In this document: positions 35,524-46,925 of the stretch, one piece after another
Position numbering within the stretch: the stretch's first letter is position 1
Layout: each line of letters opens with the position of its first letter
NCBI GenBank assembly: GCA_032622095.1
Contig: CP136063.1
Location: forward strand, 218,815,982 to 218,879,981
DNA from: Siphonodentalium dalli
Taxonomy: Eukaryota > Mollusca > Scaphopoda > Gadilida > Siphonodentaliidae
Direction: 5' to 3'
Length of the DNA stretch: 64,000 nt
Program-made: the position numbers and the translations under genes
Notes under the pieces: model-generated
The model's input: only the letters and a program-made list of their open reading frames with translations
The model's database searches: none
What the model was told of the DNA's origin: nothing

Positions 35524-36677
35524 CTGAAAAGTAAGGAAGCTCAATATACATTTATAAATTATAGATGGCCTGGGGTAATCGATCGTAATGTAATGGGCTT
35601 ACTTTACAACCCATTACTTTTTCTCAAGTGATGAAAAGTAAATTGTAGTGGTTTCTTTTTTGCATTACATGTAATTTAAAGTAGCACTTCTCAAAATGTC
35701 AAGTAATTCAATTACTATTCCATTACTTGTTTTAATAATTTGATAAAATATGTCATCAGAGTTTTTTCTGGAATACTGGTGATATTTTATAAGCGGAAGT
35801 TTATAATAATACAATGATCATATACGTGTTTGTTAAATGTGGTTTCACCCAACACTATTAGCCGTAATTTTGAATTGTGCACAGAGTCATTTATAACTTA
35901 TAAAAGGACATAAAAATGAAAATCACATTAAAATCGTCGTGTTTTTTGGGAAGACATGGTCTTTATTTTTTTAATTGTATACCTACATAATAAATGAAAA
36001 TAATGGTAATAATGCATTACGTTTTGAAGGTAATGATACTGGTAATTCTGATGCAGAACATGGCGTGTAATAGCAATGATAATCTTCACAAAGTAATGGA
36101 CCCATCCATGTGTCTGAGAGCACTCGTTGTCACACACATATAGACAATACAATAACGAGCGTAAGTGATTGATTATTCTCCCATATAATTGTGTAGTTAT
36201 TCCGTTTCGAACAAGTGTAATGTATTGTTGGTGGAGGATCACACAATGATTTGGTAGTCAAAATGTTCAAGTTCACCTCTCAAAGAAAAGTGGAGCCATA
36301 CAGTGTGTTTCGAGTTTTCCGACAAGAAATTTATAATTCTGATTGGTGGAATTAAACATTGACCATGCATGGGGTGCAATCTCGATACATGTATATACGC
36401 GACTTTTATTTCACTTTTCATTTTATTTTATTTTATTTTTATTTATTTTGTTTACTGACAAATGAAGTATTCTGCATGCACTGTATCATGTAAATATCTC
36501 GCTATAATCAATAGTAATGATAATCTTCACTAAGTAATGGACCCATCCATGTGTATGAGAGCACTCGTTGTCATACAAATAATGACATTACACTAAAGAG
36601 TGTAAGTGATTGCTTAATCTCACATATAACTGTGTAGTTATTCTGTCTCGAACAAGTGTATTGTATGGTAGACTTAC

Positions 36678-36755
36678 CATTGATATGATGTAACCAGAAA
36701 GCCTGATGTACAACGTAACCCCATCATCCACAATGCTGTTCAACCGCATGTCAAG
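36678..36755 (-). CDS. Protease exon: catalytic domain, second conserved segment
   Basis: A 78-nt exon of 26 codons, phase 0 at both ends; acceptor ATTTTTAG, donor AATG|GTAAGTC. It encodes LDMRLNSIVDDGVTLYIRLS followed by GYIISM. This matches the reprolysin segment in which an Asp-x-Arg start leads to a beta strand that carries the first part of the catalytic sheet. Only this frame is open. A 25-bp repeat lies in the intron directly upstream (36770-36860). The preceding exon, which should carry the helix of the catalytic domain, was not found. Confidence 0.85.
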
Positions 36756-36769
36756 CTAAAAATAAATTT

Positions 36770-36860
36770 AAAAATGGTTACCTCAGCATGATTATAAAAT
36801 GGTTACCTCAGCATGATTATAAAATGGTAACCTCAGCATGATTATAAAATAATTACCAAA
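36770..36860. repeat. 25-bp tandem repeat next to an acceptor
   Basis: Three to four copies of AAAATGGTTACCTCAGCATG plus ATTAT, directly upstream (gene sense) of the exon at 36755. Confidence 0.85.
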
Positions 36861-37010
36861 TATAGTTTTTTCAGAAAAATTGCTTCCTTTTTTATTCAGA
36901 AATAAAAAACATTTTTGTTAAATTCATCGCACCTCGCAATACGCCCGGTCACTAACTCGCGGCCATGTTGGATATACCAGGTCCGGTTCCGTGGTGTTAG
37001 TACTACAGTT

Positions 37011-37100
37011 CAAAGTTCTGGAGTAGCATTTCCATATACATGTATGGAGTTTTGAATTATTCATGAATTCCATATATGGAAATGCTACTCCAGAACTTTG
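37011..37100. repeat. Long palindrome
   Basis: CAAAGTTCTGGAGTAGCATT TCC... and its complement face each other across a short AT-rich centre (arms about 35 bp). An outer pair, GGTTCCGTGGT (36984) and ACCACGGAAC (37147), extends it imperfectly. Confidence 0.8.
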
Positions 37101-37404
37101 ACGTGTATCACTAAAAGCACGGACGTGGGGCTGAATGAATCTATGAAACCACGGAACGGAACTGGATGAATCCAATACGACCGCGACTTATGCAAAAGCA
37201 TCTTTACTTCAGGAGATCGGGTCAACCCATCAAAAGACACAATAACAGAAGTGTTTTTAAACGGCCACTCATTTCTAAATATAATCATATAACATCACGT
37301 GGCACGTGTGATCCGGATTGTTCACTAATCGCTATCTATTCGTGACCCCGATTAAGCATCTTTCGATATTCAAATGTGTGTATTAGGTGGCGAATGAAAT
37401 ACCC

Positions 37405-37725
37405 CGCATTGTGAGCGTAGTAACGCGAAAGACATAGTGAGTGTAGTAATGCGAAAGACACATCCCGTTAACAATGTGAGCGCAATAACGCGAACGTCAT
37501 ACCCAGTTAACAATGTGAGCATATTAACGCGAAAGACATCTCGTTAACAATGTGAGCGTAGTAACGCGAACGTCATACTCGTTAACAATGTGAGCGTAGT
37601 AACGCGAAAGATATTCCCCGTTATCAATGTGAGCGTATTAACACGAAAGACAAAGCCCGTTAACAACGTGAACGTTTAGTAACGCGAAAGACATACCCCG
37701 TTAACAACATGAGCGTAGTAACGTC
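37405..37725. repeat. 40-bp tandem repeat
   Basis: About eight to nine units of AACAATGTGAGCGTAGTAAC followed by GCGAAAGACATACCCCGTT. Confidence 0.9.
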
Positions 37726-37889
37726 TGATCTCTGTTTCTGCCCTTGTTCTTTTCACGCTGGGAGAGCCCCCTGTCGCCCTGTTGTAAAATCTGTAAGCGG
37801 AAACAACCCATTACAAGAAAACCATAGTCAGAAATGGTAACGCCACCAATATCATATTATTATCCATAAATATAAATTATAATATAATT

Positions 37890-37975
37890 ATAATATACAA
37901 TATTATTCATTAGTTAGCGCTAATATAGGCGCTAACTAGTGAATAATATTATTTGATTGACTTAACATCTAATAA
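37890..37975. repeat. Palindrome with GCGC core
   Basis: AATATTATTCATTAGTTAGC GCTAATATAGGC and the complementary half GCGCTAACTAGTGAATAATATT form a hairpin of about 24-bp arms. Confidence 0.75.
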
Positions 37976-38539
37976 ATATTCATCTTATTCACAACTTTAA
38001 GGAGTCCTTCTGGCACACGAGAATATTTATCGCCGTTTGATTTGCACCAAGTGAACTCGGGCATATATAATTGATAGAACAGACCTCTATTATGATGATC
38101 GTGTCGTTATTTGTTTAAAATACGTATCAATTGACATATACGCACCCGTTCCCTCATTAAAATATACATATATCGCCCATTTTAGGGGAACTCAGCGAAT
38201 TCGGGGACTTCCGCATAGTGACCTCCACAAATAGGCACCTACTGCAAAACGTCGCACCCAATGCAATTTGTAAACAAATACGGTTGACATGCGTTTAAAC
38301 GAGGTGAGCTTTAAATAAATGAAAGCAATGTTACATAAACTATTTGCCATGGACTCAGCCAGTGTGCCATATATATGTGTCAACTAAGGTCGCTTTGCGT
38401 GGTAAAAGTGAAAAGTGAAAGTGGAAATTCGGAAAACCTATTGAAAATGAAAGTAGCCTTAATTTTGGGAATTCCGCGGCAGATTGCAGTGAATGTATAC
38501 TATTGAAAGTGAATGTACGATTCCTCGAATTATATCAGA

Positions 38540-38622
38540 TATCGCGACTCGGATCGTTTTCGTGATCATAGGTTATATATGACCTATATGACCACGAAAA
38601 CGAGTCGAGTCGCGATACATCC
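38540..38622. repeat. Palindrome around ATATAT
   Basis: ATCGCGACTCGGATCGTTTT on the left and AAAACGAGTCGAGTCGCGAT on the right, with complementary CGTGATCATAGGT / GACCTATATGACCACG inner parts. Confidence 0.75.
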
Positions 38623-39020
38623 ATCGGTACAAACACATTGTGTATACGATACAATTTTGACTTGATCACCGTACTATTTTGGCTTCAAAATATTTAATTA
38701 TACGGCCGATGACATTTTGAGTTCATTTAACCTGAGTACATTTAACCTGTGACCTTTCACTGTACATCGCCTTGATAGTTAGTCAGCCTCTGTCATATCG
38801 ATATCGATTCCCGCCCGTGTGGGGGCTAGGAGCCACTACTTCTCGACTTTTCGGTAATTTGAAAATTAAAGATGGCGGTTACTCCAAGTCTCAAACAGAA
38901 CACACATGCGCACTCCAGTTAAAATTACCCATAATTCAATTCACTACACCAGGGGCTCCCAATGGGTTATACATTATTTTCAGGCTATCAGATTATTTAT
39001 ATTTTCAACAACATATTATT

Positions 39021-39165
39021 ACACCGGTGACTTTAAGTTTACAATTTCAGCCTGTCCTGACTCTATCGATACGATTGAGTCATATTTTCAAAAACCTATT
39101 ATACACCGGTGGCGTTAACTTTACAAATTCAGCATCTACGTGATTCTATCGGTACGATTGAGTAA
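39021..39165. repeat. 82-bp direct duplication
   Basis: ACACCGGTGACTTTAAGTTT (39021) and ACACCGGTGGCGTTAACTTT (39103) start two related units, each ending in CGATTGAGT. Confidence 0.65.
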
Positions 39166-39364
39166 GGTACAAGAACAAAATCTCCCACGATGCATTCGCC
39201 CACTGGACCACAGAATATCAAAATCTGTAAAACAAGCAACACCACCTTGTGGCGTAACAATCTATATTAATTTCCTCAATGACTGGATACTTGGTTTGAT
39301 ATATTTGAATTGCATAGTGTACACTGTAAAATGTAAAACAAATTATAATGCAAAACATGTGTTC

Positions 39365-39760
39365 CACAAAAACGCCTAAATGAAACAGTATTCAGGCATG
39401 TGTTCCGTTTATTAAAAAACACTAGTGTTTATCAAAAACACCTAAATGAAACAGTATTCAGGCATGTGTTCTGTTTATTTAAAAACACTAGTGTTTATCA
39501 AAAACATCTAAATGAAACAGTATTCAGGCATGTGTTCTGCTTATTTAAAAACACTAGTGATTTTACTGATTTACCTTGTATTCCGTTTATTAAAACACAC
39601 TATTGCTTATCAAAAACACCTGTTATGTTTATTTTAAAACACTAGCGATTTACCATGTGTTCCATTTATTAAAACACAATAGTGTTTATCAAAAACACCT
39701 AAATGAAACAGAATTGAGGCATGTGTTCTGTTTATTTAAACATAATAGTGATTTCCCATA
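39365..39760. repeat. 69-bp tandem repeat with internal palindrome
   Basis: About five to six units of AAACACCTAAATGAAACAGT followed by ATTCAGGCATGTGTTCTG and TTAAAAACACTAGTGTTTATC; AAACACTAGTGTTT is a perfect palindrome within each unit. Confidence 0.85.
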
Positions 39761-39834
39761 TGATACCAAATCATAGTATTATATATAATATAAACTAATA
39801 CATTGGTCTAACAATATTTACCTTGACCTTTTAA

Positions 39835-39908
39835 GCCAGTGCATTATCTTACACATGCGAGGCTTCCAATGTGAGCCTCTCATATATAAAAGAATGGACT
39901 GGCACATA
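39835..39908. repeat. Degenerate hairpin related to the MITE family
   Basis: GCCAGTGCATTATCTTACAC...GAATGGACTGGC hairpin, followed by GCACCAGCGCAGCTCCCGCC, a sequence shared with 62402-62420. Confidence 0.6.
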
Positions 39909-40974
39909 ATGCTTTAATGCTGCACCAGCGCAGCTCCCGCCATGAAAGGGCTAAACGCCCACGCCTCCAACTGGATAAGCTGTGTTGCTAATTAATTATT
40001 GAAAGCTCTCCAATAACAAAAATGTCGCACATTGAAACGATTGTTATGTTAACAAAACAGTTACAGTGATTAGTCAACAAACATTGCAATCATGAAATAA
40101 GTTTGAATATTTAGTTGAAATATTATTAGAATATTTTTCAATAGTTTAGACCTTTTCCGTTATTTAATATCAAGATTTTTTTCAAACTTTAGTATCTTAT
40201 TGGGCAAAATAAACATTTATCAGCAATGCAACTCTGACTGTAACAGTAATGTTTACATAACAATGGTATTGTGAAGCGAAATCATGTCATTGGAGAGTTA
40301 TTAATAATTGAAAATAGAACATTGTAGATTGTGCATTTTGATAAATCTCACTGCGCACGATTTGCTGTATACACTAATTATAATCGTCATTATATTTGGG
40401 AAGCAATGATTTTCGCGAAAAGTTAATTTACAACTACGACTAGCTAAACCTAGTCCTAACTCTATCCGTGAGTTGCAAATCCACCAAAATGACTAAAATT
40501 GAATACCGGTAGTGACGAAAGAAAAAATAGTATGTTTGGGCGGTGAATTTTTTTTTTTTTTTAAATATGTTATTCTGAATAAATGCCCATTGCACAACCG
40601 ATGATAATAGGACACAATCAGCACATTGCTGGATTTGTATTGCAATGGATAAGAAAGCCTTGACATTATTTGTAATAAGCATTATCGCTATCAACCCAGC
40701 GGTTGAACTGAACTGGTCCAATGACCATATACACAAGGGTGTCACCAATCCCAGATGTCCAGTGCAGATAATCCAAGCCAGTGACTGATTATCACTATTT
40801 TACTATGATCAGATATTGATAAACGTGTTTTATGTTTTTTGGTTAGTGTGTTTGTTTAATGTTTTCATGGTGTCGATACAATTAATAGGATTATGTCTGG
40901 ACTACATGTATGGGTGGTGGGTTAACCGTTAGCGGAAACATCACAATTTTGTTTAATAGGCTTAATGACATTAA

Positions 40975-41396
40975 AGGTACTCAATCTGATCAGAGGGTCC
41001 TATATTACTATTTCTTTGGCTTCGGTGGTAAAAACAAATTTTGATTTGAGTCGAGGAACCCACCCATTAAAGCTCTGATTGGTCAGATATCGATGTTTGA
41101 AATCTATTATTTTAATTTTAAGTGGCCCAGTCAACTGTCGACGAGAATAACTTATCTGACCAGATAGCGGATGAAGATGGATAGCTCTAAAATATAGTGG
41201 CTTTTTTGCGTCAGTTATTTGACAACTTGCAAAATTTCGTTGAACACAACGTTGATAAAAACATGTTTTGTGCAATTTTATACTATAGTTGACTGCACAT
41301 GGTTAGTATTATTTTTGGGCAATTAATCGATTCTGATAACTGAAGCGGAATTTTTAAAAATGGTGTTGTTGTTGGAATCTGATGATATGGGGACCG
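40975..41396 (-). mobile_element. TTAA MITE, copy 2 (truncated at one end)
   Basis: TTAA at 40971-40974 precedes AGGTACTCAATCTGAT; the far end (GATGATATGGGGACCG) corresponds, inverted, to GGTCCCCATATCAAC of the copy at 51935 and then stops without the terminal bases or a TTAA. Confidence 0.7.
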
Positions 41397-41399
41397 TCG

Positions 41400-44260
41400 A
41401 CCACCGGTATTCCCACAGTACTCAACCATGTTCATGTGATCAACTGCAAGTCAATGATACCACACTAACCACATCGCGTTCGCTCAGGGCTTATATTTCG
41501 GCGAGAATCAAAATCTAGATGCTCGTAAATATTCTCGCAAATTACCCTGGATTCTCGTGAACAAGTATATATGGATTATATCTTTTTAAGTCGGTATTGT
41601 AACCGCACCAGAGAATTTATTTCTGGTATGGCGTGACACTGCATTGATGAATGATGATGAAATTGCAAATGGCTCCATGGCGGCAGTGACCAACTTCGTA
41701 TGTTGAATAAACCGCAAAAAATTTATTATATTGAAAATGGTTAACACTCGCGTGTTTCAACTATTTAGATCAAACTTGGCATTTTTGCAGCCGCAAAACA
41801 AAACATTAACGCTGAGGCAATTTACTTGGTTATCGCAGTTAAAAAAAATATTACCACACTGAGATTAACGATGGATACCACATGTCAGCCGCTACATTCG
41901 CGGTGATACCACTCGACTGCGGTTGACTTGCGGTATGCGATCGCCCTCATTAGCGACCTACAACCTCATTAAATGGGTTGATTAATTATAGCATAGCTGT
42001 ATTTTGTGTGTAGACACAATGTATGGCAAATATTGTACGTAACACTATATATAGGAATTACGAATATGCCACTGACAATGTTCGCACACAACATGTATTT
42101 GGCGCACACAATCGTAAAATAATAAGACACAACCTTGTATTTACGTCAACGTGACCGCTTTCTCAATTTTCACTTCCACTCCAAGTTCCAATAGAAAGCT
42201 TTGCAATACCAGCACTACGTTCATAACTGAACTAGGTTGTCAGTGTTGATACATCTTTATTAAGTCAATCACAGATTCATGGTCGCAATAGATATACCAA
42301 CATGTAATCGACTAATCCCTGTAATGGGTGCACTCAATTCATGGCTACAGTAATATTCGGAACTGATCTCATGACGATAATCAATGCAGCATCCAAATGG
42401 GTCAGATTAATGACTAATTCTGCACATCTTTTCAGTTTATTTTCCACATTGAATCAACTATCTCACTCGAATCACTGTAGTCTAGCTGTACTATTCGCGG
42501 AGGAACATTCATGGCTGCATATGTTTCTTATCCATGTAGCTGGAATTATTGGGAATACGATATGATCAAAAACACTGTGTACACGAACTAACATCACAAC
42601 GTCATGATTAATCAACAAGTGTACTTGAATCATCTTCGCGATTCCGTCAATCTTCAGAAATCATCTCCGACTCACAAGTCTCGTCACTGCTCAATGGAAC
42701 TGCATGCCACGTCCATTCCATTGATACGATATAGTCCAGAGTAAATTGGCATATCTATTCATGTTCCAGTTTGAACTATAGTAACTCATTGTGACATTGT
42801 ATGTCACTGTTTTATTTACAGAATTCACCTGTTCACAATCAGTGTTTCTCTTTACCAGTGTTTACTGCCTGACTGACTTCATTCATCCATTCTTCTCTCA
42901 GTCACTAAATCAAGCATTGGTTAGATCGGAATAATCAGCAAGAATAATTATTATTCGATGCGATTTCCGAATCAATTATCAAGCAAATATTTCTGTTTTT
43001 TGTTTCTCAAAAATGTTCCGAATTAACAGAAAGTCATAAACGATCTTCACATTTATTTAATCTGCGAACGTTAGGCCGAAATGTCACACATCAGAAGGGA
43101 CACACTAAACGTTGTAGTCGAGTCCGATGACGAGTCTGACAAATAAAAGAAATTCAAAAAGATAATTTGTGACTCACAAATGAACGAGTTGATTAATTTA
43201 TCATCAGCCATTTTTACAAGCATGGTTAAACTCCGTGTTCGTTGACTGGTTCACACGCACTTGTGGTTAGGCATGTTTGAATGGCCAATCATTCGTAGAT
43301 CACCAGTCATATATGTAGCACTATTCTCATGTAGTGTTTTCATTTATTATAAATAAAATCGGCATCTGTTTATTTAAGACCATTTTTGTGTTATGCATGT
43401 CATATTTTAGGCAAAAAACGTGGTTTTTGTCAATTGATAACGCCATTAACGGCATATTCCGCCGTAAAAATACCACCAAAAAATGTATCGCACTTTATGG
43501 TTGTTAATTTGACCAAACATCTCGTGTATATATAATATAGACTTACTGAATGGAAAATTGGTTAAAACCTCTCATCAAAAACATGTTCCCGCTTATAAAC
43601 GTTAAGGATCGTCAATAAATATTACTATATAATTCAGAAATGAAAATGGGGGATGATACTGTTATCATGTGGTTCAAATCATGATACTACGCGGTGTGAT
43701 ACGTTTACAATTAAGCGCGCCCGTTTCACAGTTAAATAAAAAATCATGTGTGCCAATTGTTCATAATCACATACCGATTTTGAATATACATATGTGTATT
43801 TCTATAATCAGAACACATATTTATTATTATTCGATTTTTTAGAGTGTACAAAAGGGATTGACGCACAAGTTGTTGCAACTTATGAAGTCACTCTCCCCGT
43901 CGGTTACCAACTTCCGGTAGACGAAGAAGTCGCTCGAAAATCAGCTCCCGCCTTTTAACATAATTTAATGGTTTTGTTTTTACTTTTAAAGTGTCATTCA
44001 CACATGTATAAACTGTATAGAAGCACCACTTTTACTATTCCCGACGTTACAAACGTGTTTTATATTCTCTGAGTGTGTTTTAATCGGCTTTGTAAAAAAG
44101 AAATCTCACGCGGTCGAGCAGATCAGGGCGTCGCCATTTTGAATTTGGCGTGATTTTACGGATGTCTACAAAAACATCTGATACGAGTTTTATGACTTCA
44201 AACTCCAACCACCTGCACAGAAACTGTATATAGCACTTATCCAAAGACTTTCACACGGTA
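41400..44260. other. Intron sequence, nothing recognised
   Basis: AT-rich. Short open frames (42341-42565; a 21-codon frame at 43081) show no motif or splice context. The missing catalytic exon could lie here or in 36.8-41 kb, but I could not find it. The 5' end of the LINE may begin at about 43860. Confidence 0.5.
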
Positions 44261-44262
44261 TT

Positions 44263-45492
44263 GTGCCTCTTTTGATCGATTTGTCACTCCAAGTGGACTC
44301 GCAAGCCACCCCAAAGGGGCCAAATCCACTAGGAAGACGTAGCGATAGGGTACGGACAGCCAACGTACACTATACTCCAGGCAAGATGACAGCACCTAAA
44401 TCCAGGAGATCTGAGCGAACAGCCATAAACAACTTTCAACTGAACACCAAGAAAACAATGAAGAAAAAGGTGAGAGCCGCCCAGCAGCAATATATTGTCA
44501 GCCCATCGTTTAAAGGGGGTAACTTCATTCTGGAATGTTCTGCAGCAGCATATAAGATTTTCAAGGCAATAACTCCCGAAGCCCTTTCCGCTGCTAATTT
44601 CTCAGCATCCTCTACATTCAAAACATTCTTAAACAGATGAAGAAGGAATGCAATACCAAGAGATCCTAACAGCATCAAAGACGGGGAAGAAATGCTTCGT
44701 CGTAAATTTGTATGATTCCAAATCTAAAATAATGATCAACGGGAAACTAAAAGACGTCACAGTTTTCATAACAGATTTTGTCCCAAAAATTATTGACATC
44801 ATGGAAAAAGATGAGGACCTGGCAGCCATCAACCACCGGATACAAACATACTGTCAAGATATCCTTCAACAACTTTCCCACCAGCCCCTACCACAAACAG
44901 GAGGCGTAAATGTTCGCAGTGAAACTTGCCAACCAAAACATGTTGACACAACCCCGAATACCTCACCGAAGATGTGTTTAACATCACCATCTCCAGATAT
45001 ATATCATATATCAACCGTGACAATATCCCCGGAAGAAACAACCCAGACTCTGATATCCCTCAGGCTGCCCCCATGCCCGAGCAAACCCCCCAGGAGAAGA
45101 CCTGCTCGGGATGTAACCATATTATTGAAGAGGAAACCAAATTTTTCATATGTGACACATGCAACATGATGTTCCACTACACCTGCGATATTCAAAATGC
45201 AACCAGGGACCAAGATGGATCCATCTGCCTATCGTGTGCTAATAACATCCAAACCATCGAATACACACACCAAGTAACCACATCATGTAATAACATCCAA
45301 ATTATCGATGATGACCCCATTATAATAAATGATGTCCCCAAACCATCCAATGAAAGTGACTCGACAAAAGCAACATCTCTCCAACCTGTTATCCAAACAA
45401 CACCAACACCAACAACAAGCATCATCTCAACTACAAAATTGACGAATAAGTTTAACCCTTTACCAACAAACCGGCCAAAACCGGCCAAATAA
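44263..45492 (+). pseudogene. LINE ORF1 with PHD-type zinc finger, broken
   Basis: Three overlapping frames make up ORF1. The first (44263-44640) is basic. The second (44648-45169) carries GKKCFVVNLYDSKSKIMING, a segment common in CR1-type ORF1. The third (44974-45492) holds C-S-G-C...C-D-T-C...H-x2-C...C-L-S-C, the C4HC3 pattern of a PHD finger, followed by a Thr-rich tail. The two frame changes make it nonfunctional as it stands. Confidence 0.82.
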
Positions 45493-45598
45493 AGCTTCAA
45501 CAGCCTAAAATATCTTCGGTCTGTCTCAATAAAACCATACAAATATGGATATCATTGGAACCGGCTCATTGACCACATTGTGATGGTTACAGTTATTC

Positions 45599-45826
45599 CC
45601 AGTGCCAATGCATTCTCTTATATATGCGAGTCGACCATAGGTCGCCTCGCATATATCAGAGAATGCATTGGCCTAAAAAAAATCTTTTTTTAACACTTTT
45701 TACCATTTTTTCTTACATTCTTTAACAATTTTATAATTTTTAATGTGTTAAGCCAATGCATTCTCTTATATATGCGAGGCGACCTATGGTCGACTCGCAT
45801 ATATAAGAGAATGCATTAGCACAGGG
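45599..45826 (+). mobile_element. Hairpin-ended MITE, copy 3, inside a LINE
   Basis: Both terminal palindromes are complete (45603-45675, 45753-45822) with a short AT-rich interior. It lies between ORF1 and ORF2 of the LINE and is therefore younger than that insertion. Confidence 0.85.
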
Positions 45827-46163
45827 CCGTTCTGTTGGGTAAAGGGTTAAACCACAACCTGACAGCATTCGGACTATATACCCACTGTACCAGATTGCCA
45901 ACGTAACTTTGACGATGAGAAACTCAAAATCCTCGAGAAAGATTGTAAGAAAAGGGATAAGGAACTATTCCGCTTAGCCTCTAAATTAGAAGGAGTAACA
46001 AGAGAACTAGCAACAGCTCGTGCCTTCATAACTACATTGGAGAAAGACACAGAGCAGCTGGTTACATCTACTAACTTGCGGTCGAAAATAGACTCCAAAA
46101 TCACCAATCACAGTGTTAGCGAATCACAAATAAAACAAAGGGCCACCACCTGACAATGCGCTG

Positions 46164-46925
46164 ATGGAAACAAAACTGTGGTGTATGGAACAGAAAATCC
46201 GCCAGCTTGAGTTAGATCAACTTAAACAGGCAACCGATGTTACTCTCATCAAGGAATCCCTCTATACTAATAAGGGCCCAACATTCAAGAAAAAGCCTGA
46301 TAGAAGATACAGAAAGTCGACCAACTGGCACTCGACCCACAATGATCCGCTCCCCAAACAGGAGAAGTTAGGCAGAGAAGAGAAACACTCAAATCTTGAA
46401 GGAGGGCCGCCGCCGGCCATGCCGAGTCGTACAGTCCATTATCCACACAAAGAGTATGCAGCATCAATCACTCAAAACTACTCGCATATAGTCCAAAATG
46501 GATATCCGGCATCACCACCTACTAATCAGTCTTTTTTAGGGGAACGCCCCAATCTCAACCGCCCTGCCGACGAACAGATGCAACGCTCTCCTCCGCGACA
46601 GCGAATCCCACCAAGGACGAAGAGAAACAACCAGCAAAAGAAAGGCCAACCCAATGTCAACGACATACGACACCCACCACCAATGGCTCAAGCTCTATAC
46701 CCACCTCTCATCATGCCGAACCTGCAAATTATGCATCACCAGCTCAACATCCCCAGCACATTACCTCTGATGACTCAACCGCCCCCGATGTTCCCAATGA
46801 TAATGATGAACAACACGGCCAAACCTTACAACAACAGTCTCTTACAATCATATCCTACAATGTTGAAGGCCTATCATCCATCCAACTATACATCAACCAA
46901 CTTACCAAGGAGGCAGATATCTTAA
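46164..46925 (+). pseudogene. LINE segment: coiled-coil and Pro-rich frame
   Basis: A 253-codon frame starting WCMEQKIRQLELDQLKQ, a short amphipathic helix, then a Pro/Asn-rich stretch (PPRQRIPPRTKRNNQQKKGQ). It overlaps the start of the endonuclease in another frame near its end. In the intact element it was probably the end of ORF1 or the ORF2 leader. Confidence 0.6.

Noticed and set aside
38772-39143. 123-codon plus-strand frame
   Set aside because: Overlaps an 82-bp direct duplication in different frames and shows no domain; likely fortuitous.
42460-42540. Minus-strand segment with TATGCAG acceptor and GTGAG donor considered as the missing catalytic exon
   Set aside because: In the required phase it hits a stop before the donor, and the translation does not resemble the family.
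43081-43146. Short plus-strand frame MSHIRRDTLNVVVESDDESD followed by AATAAA-like sequence
   Set aside because: Only 21 codons, no promoter or conserved motif; too little to call a gene.
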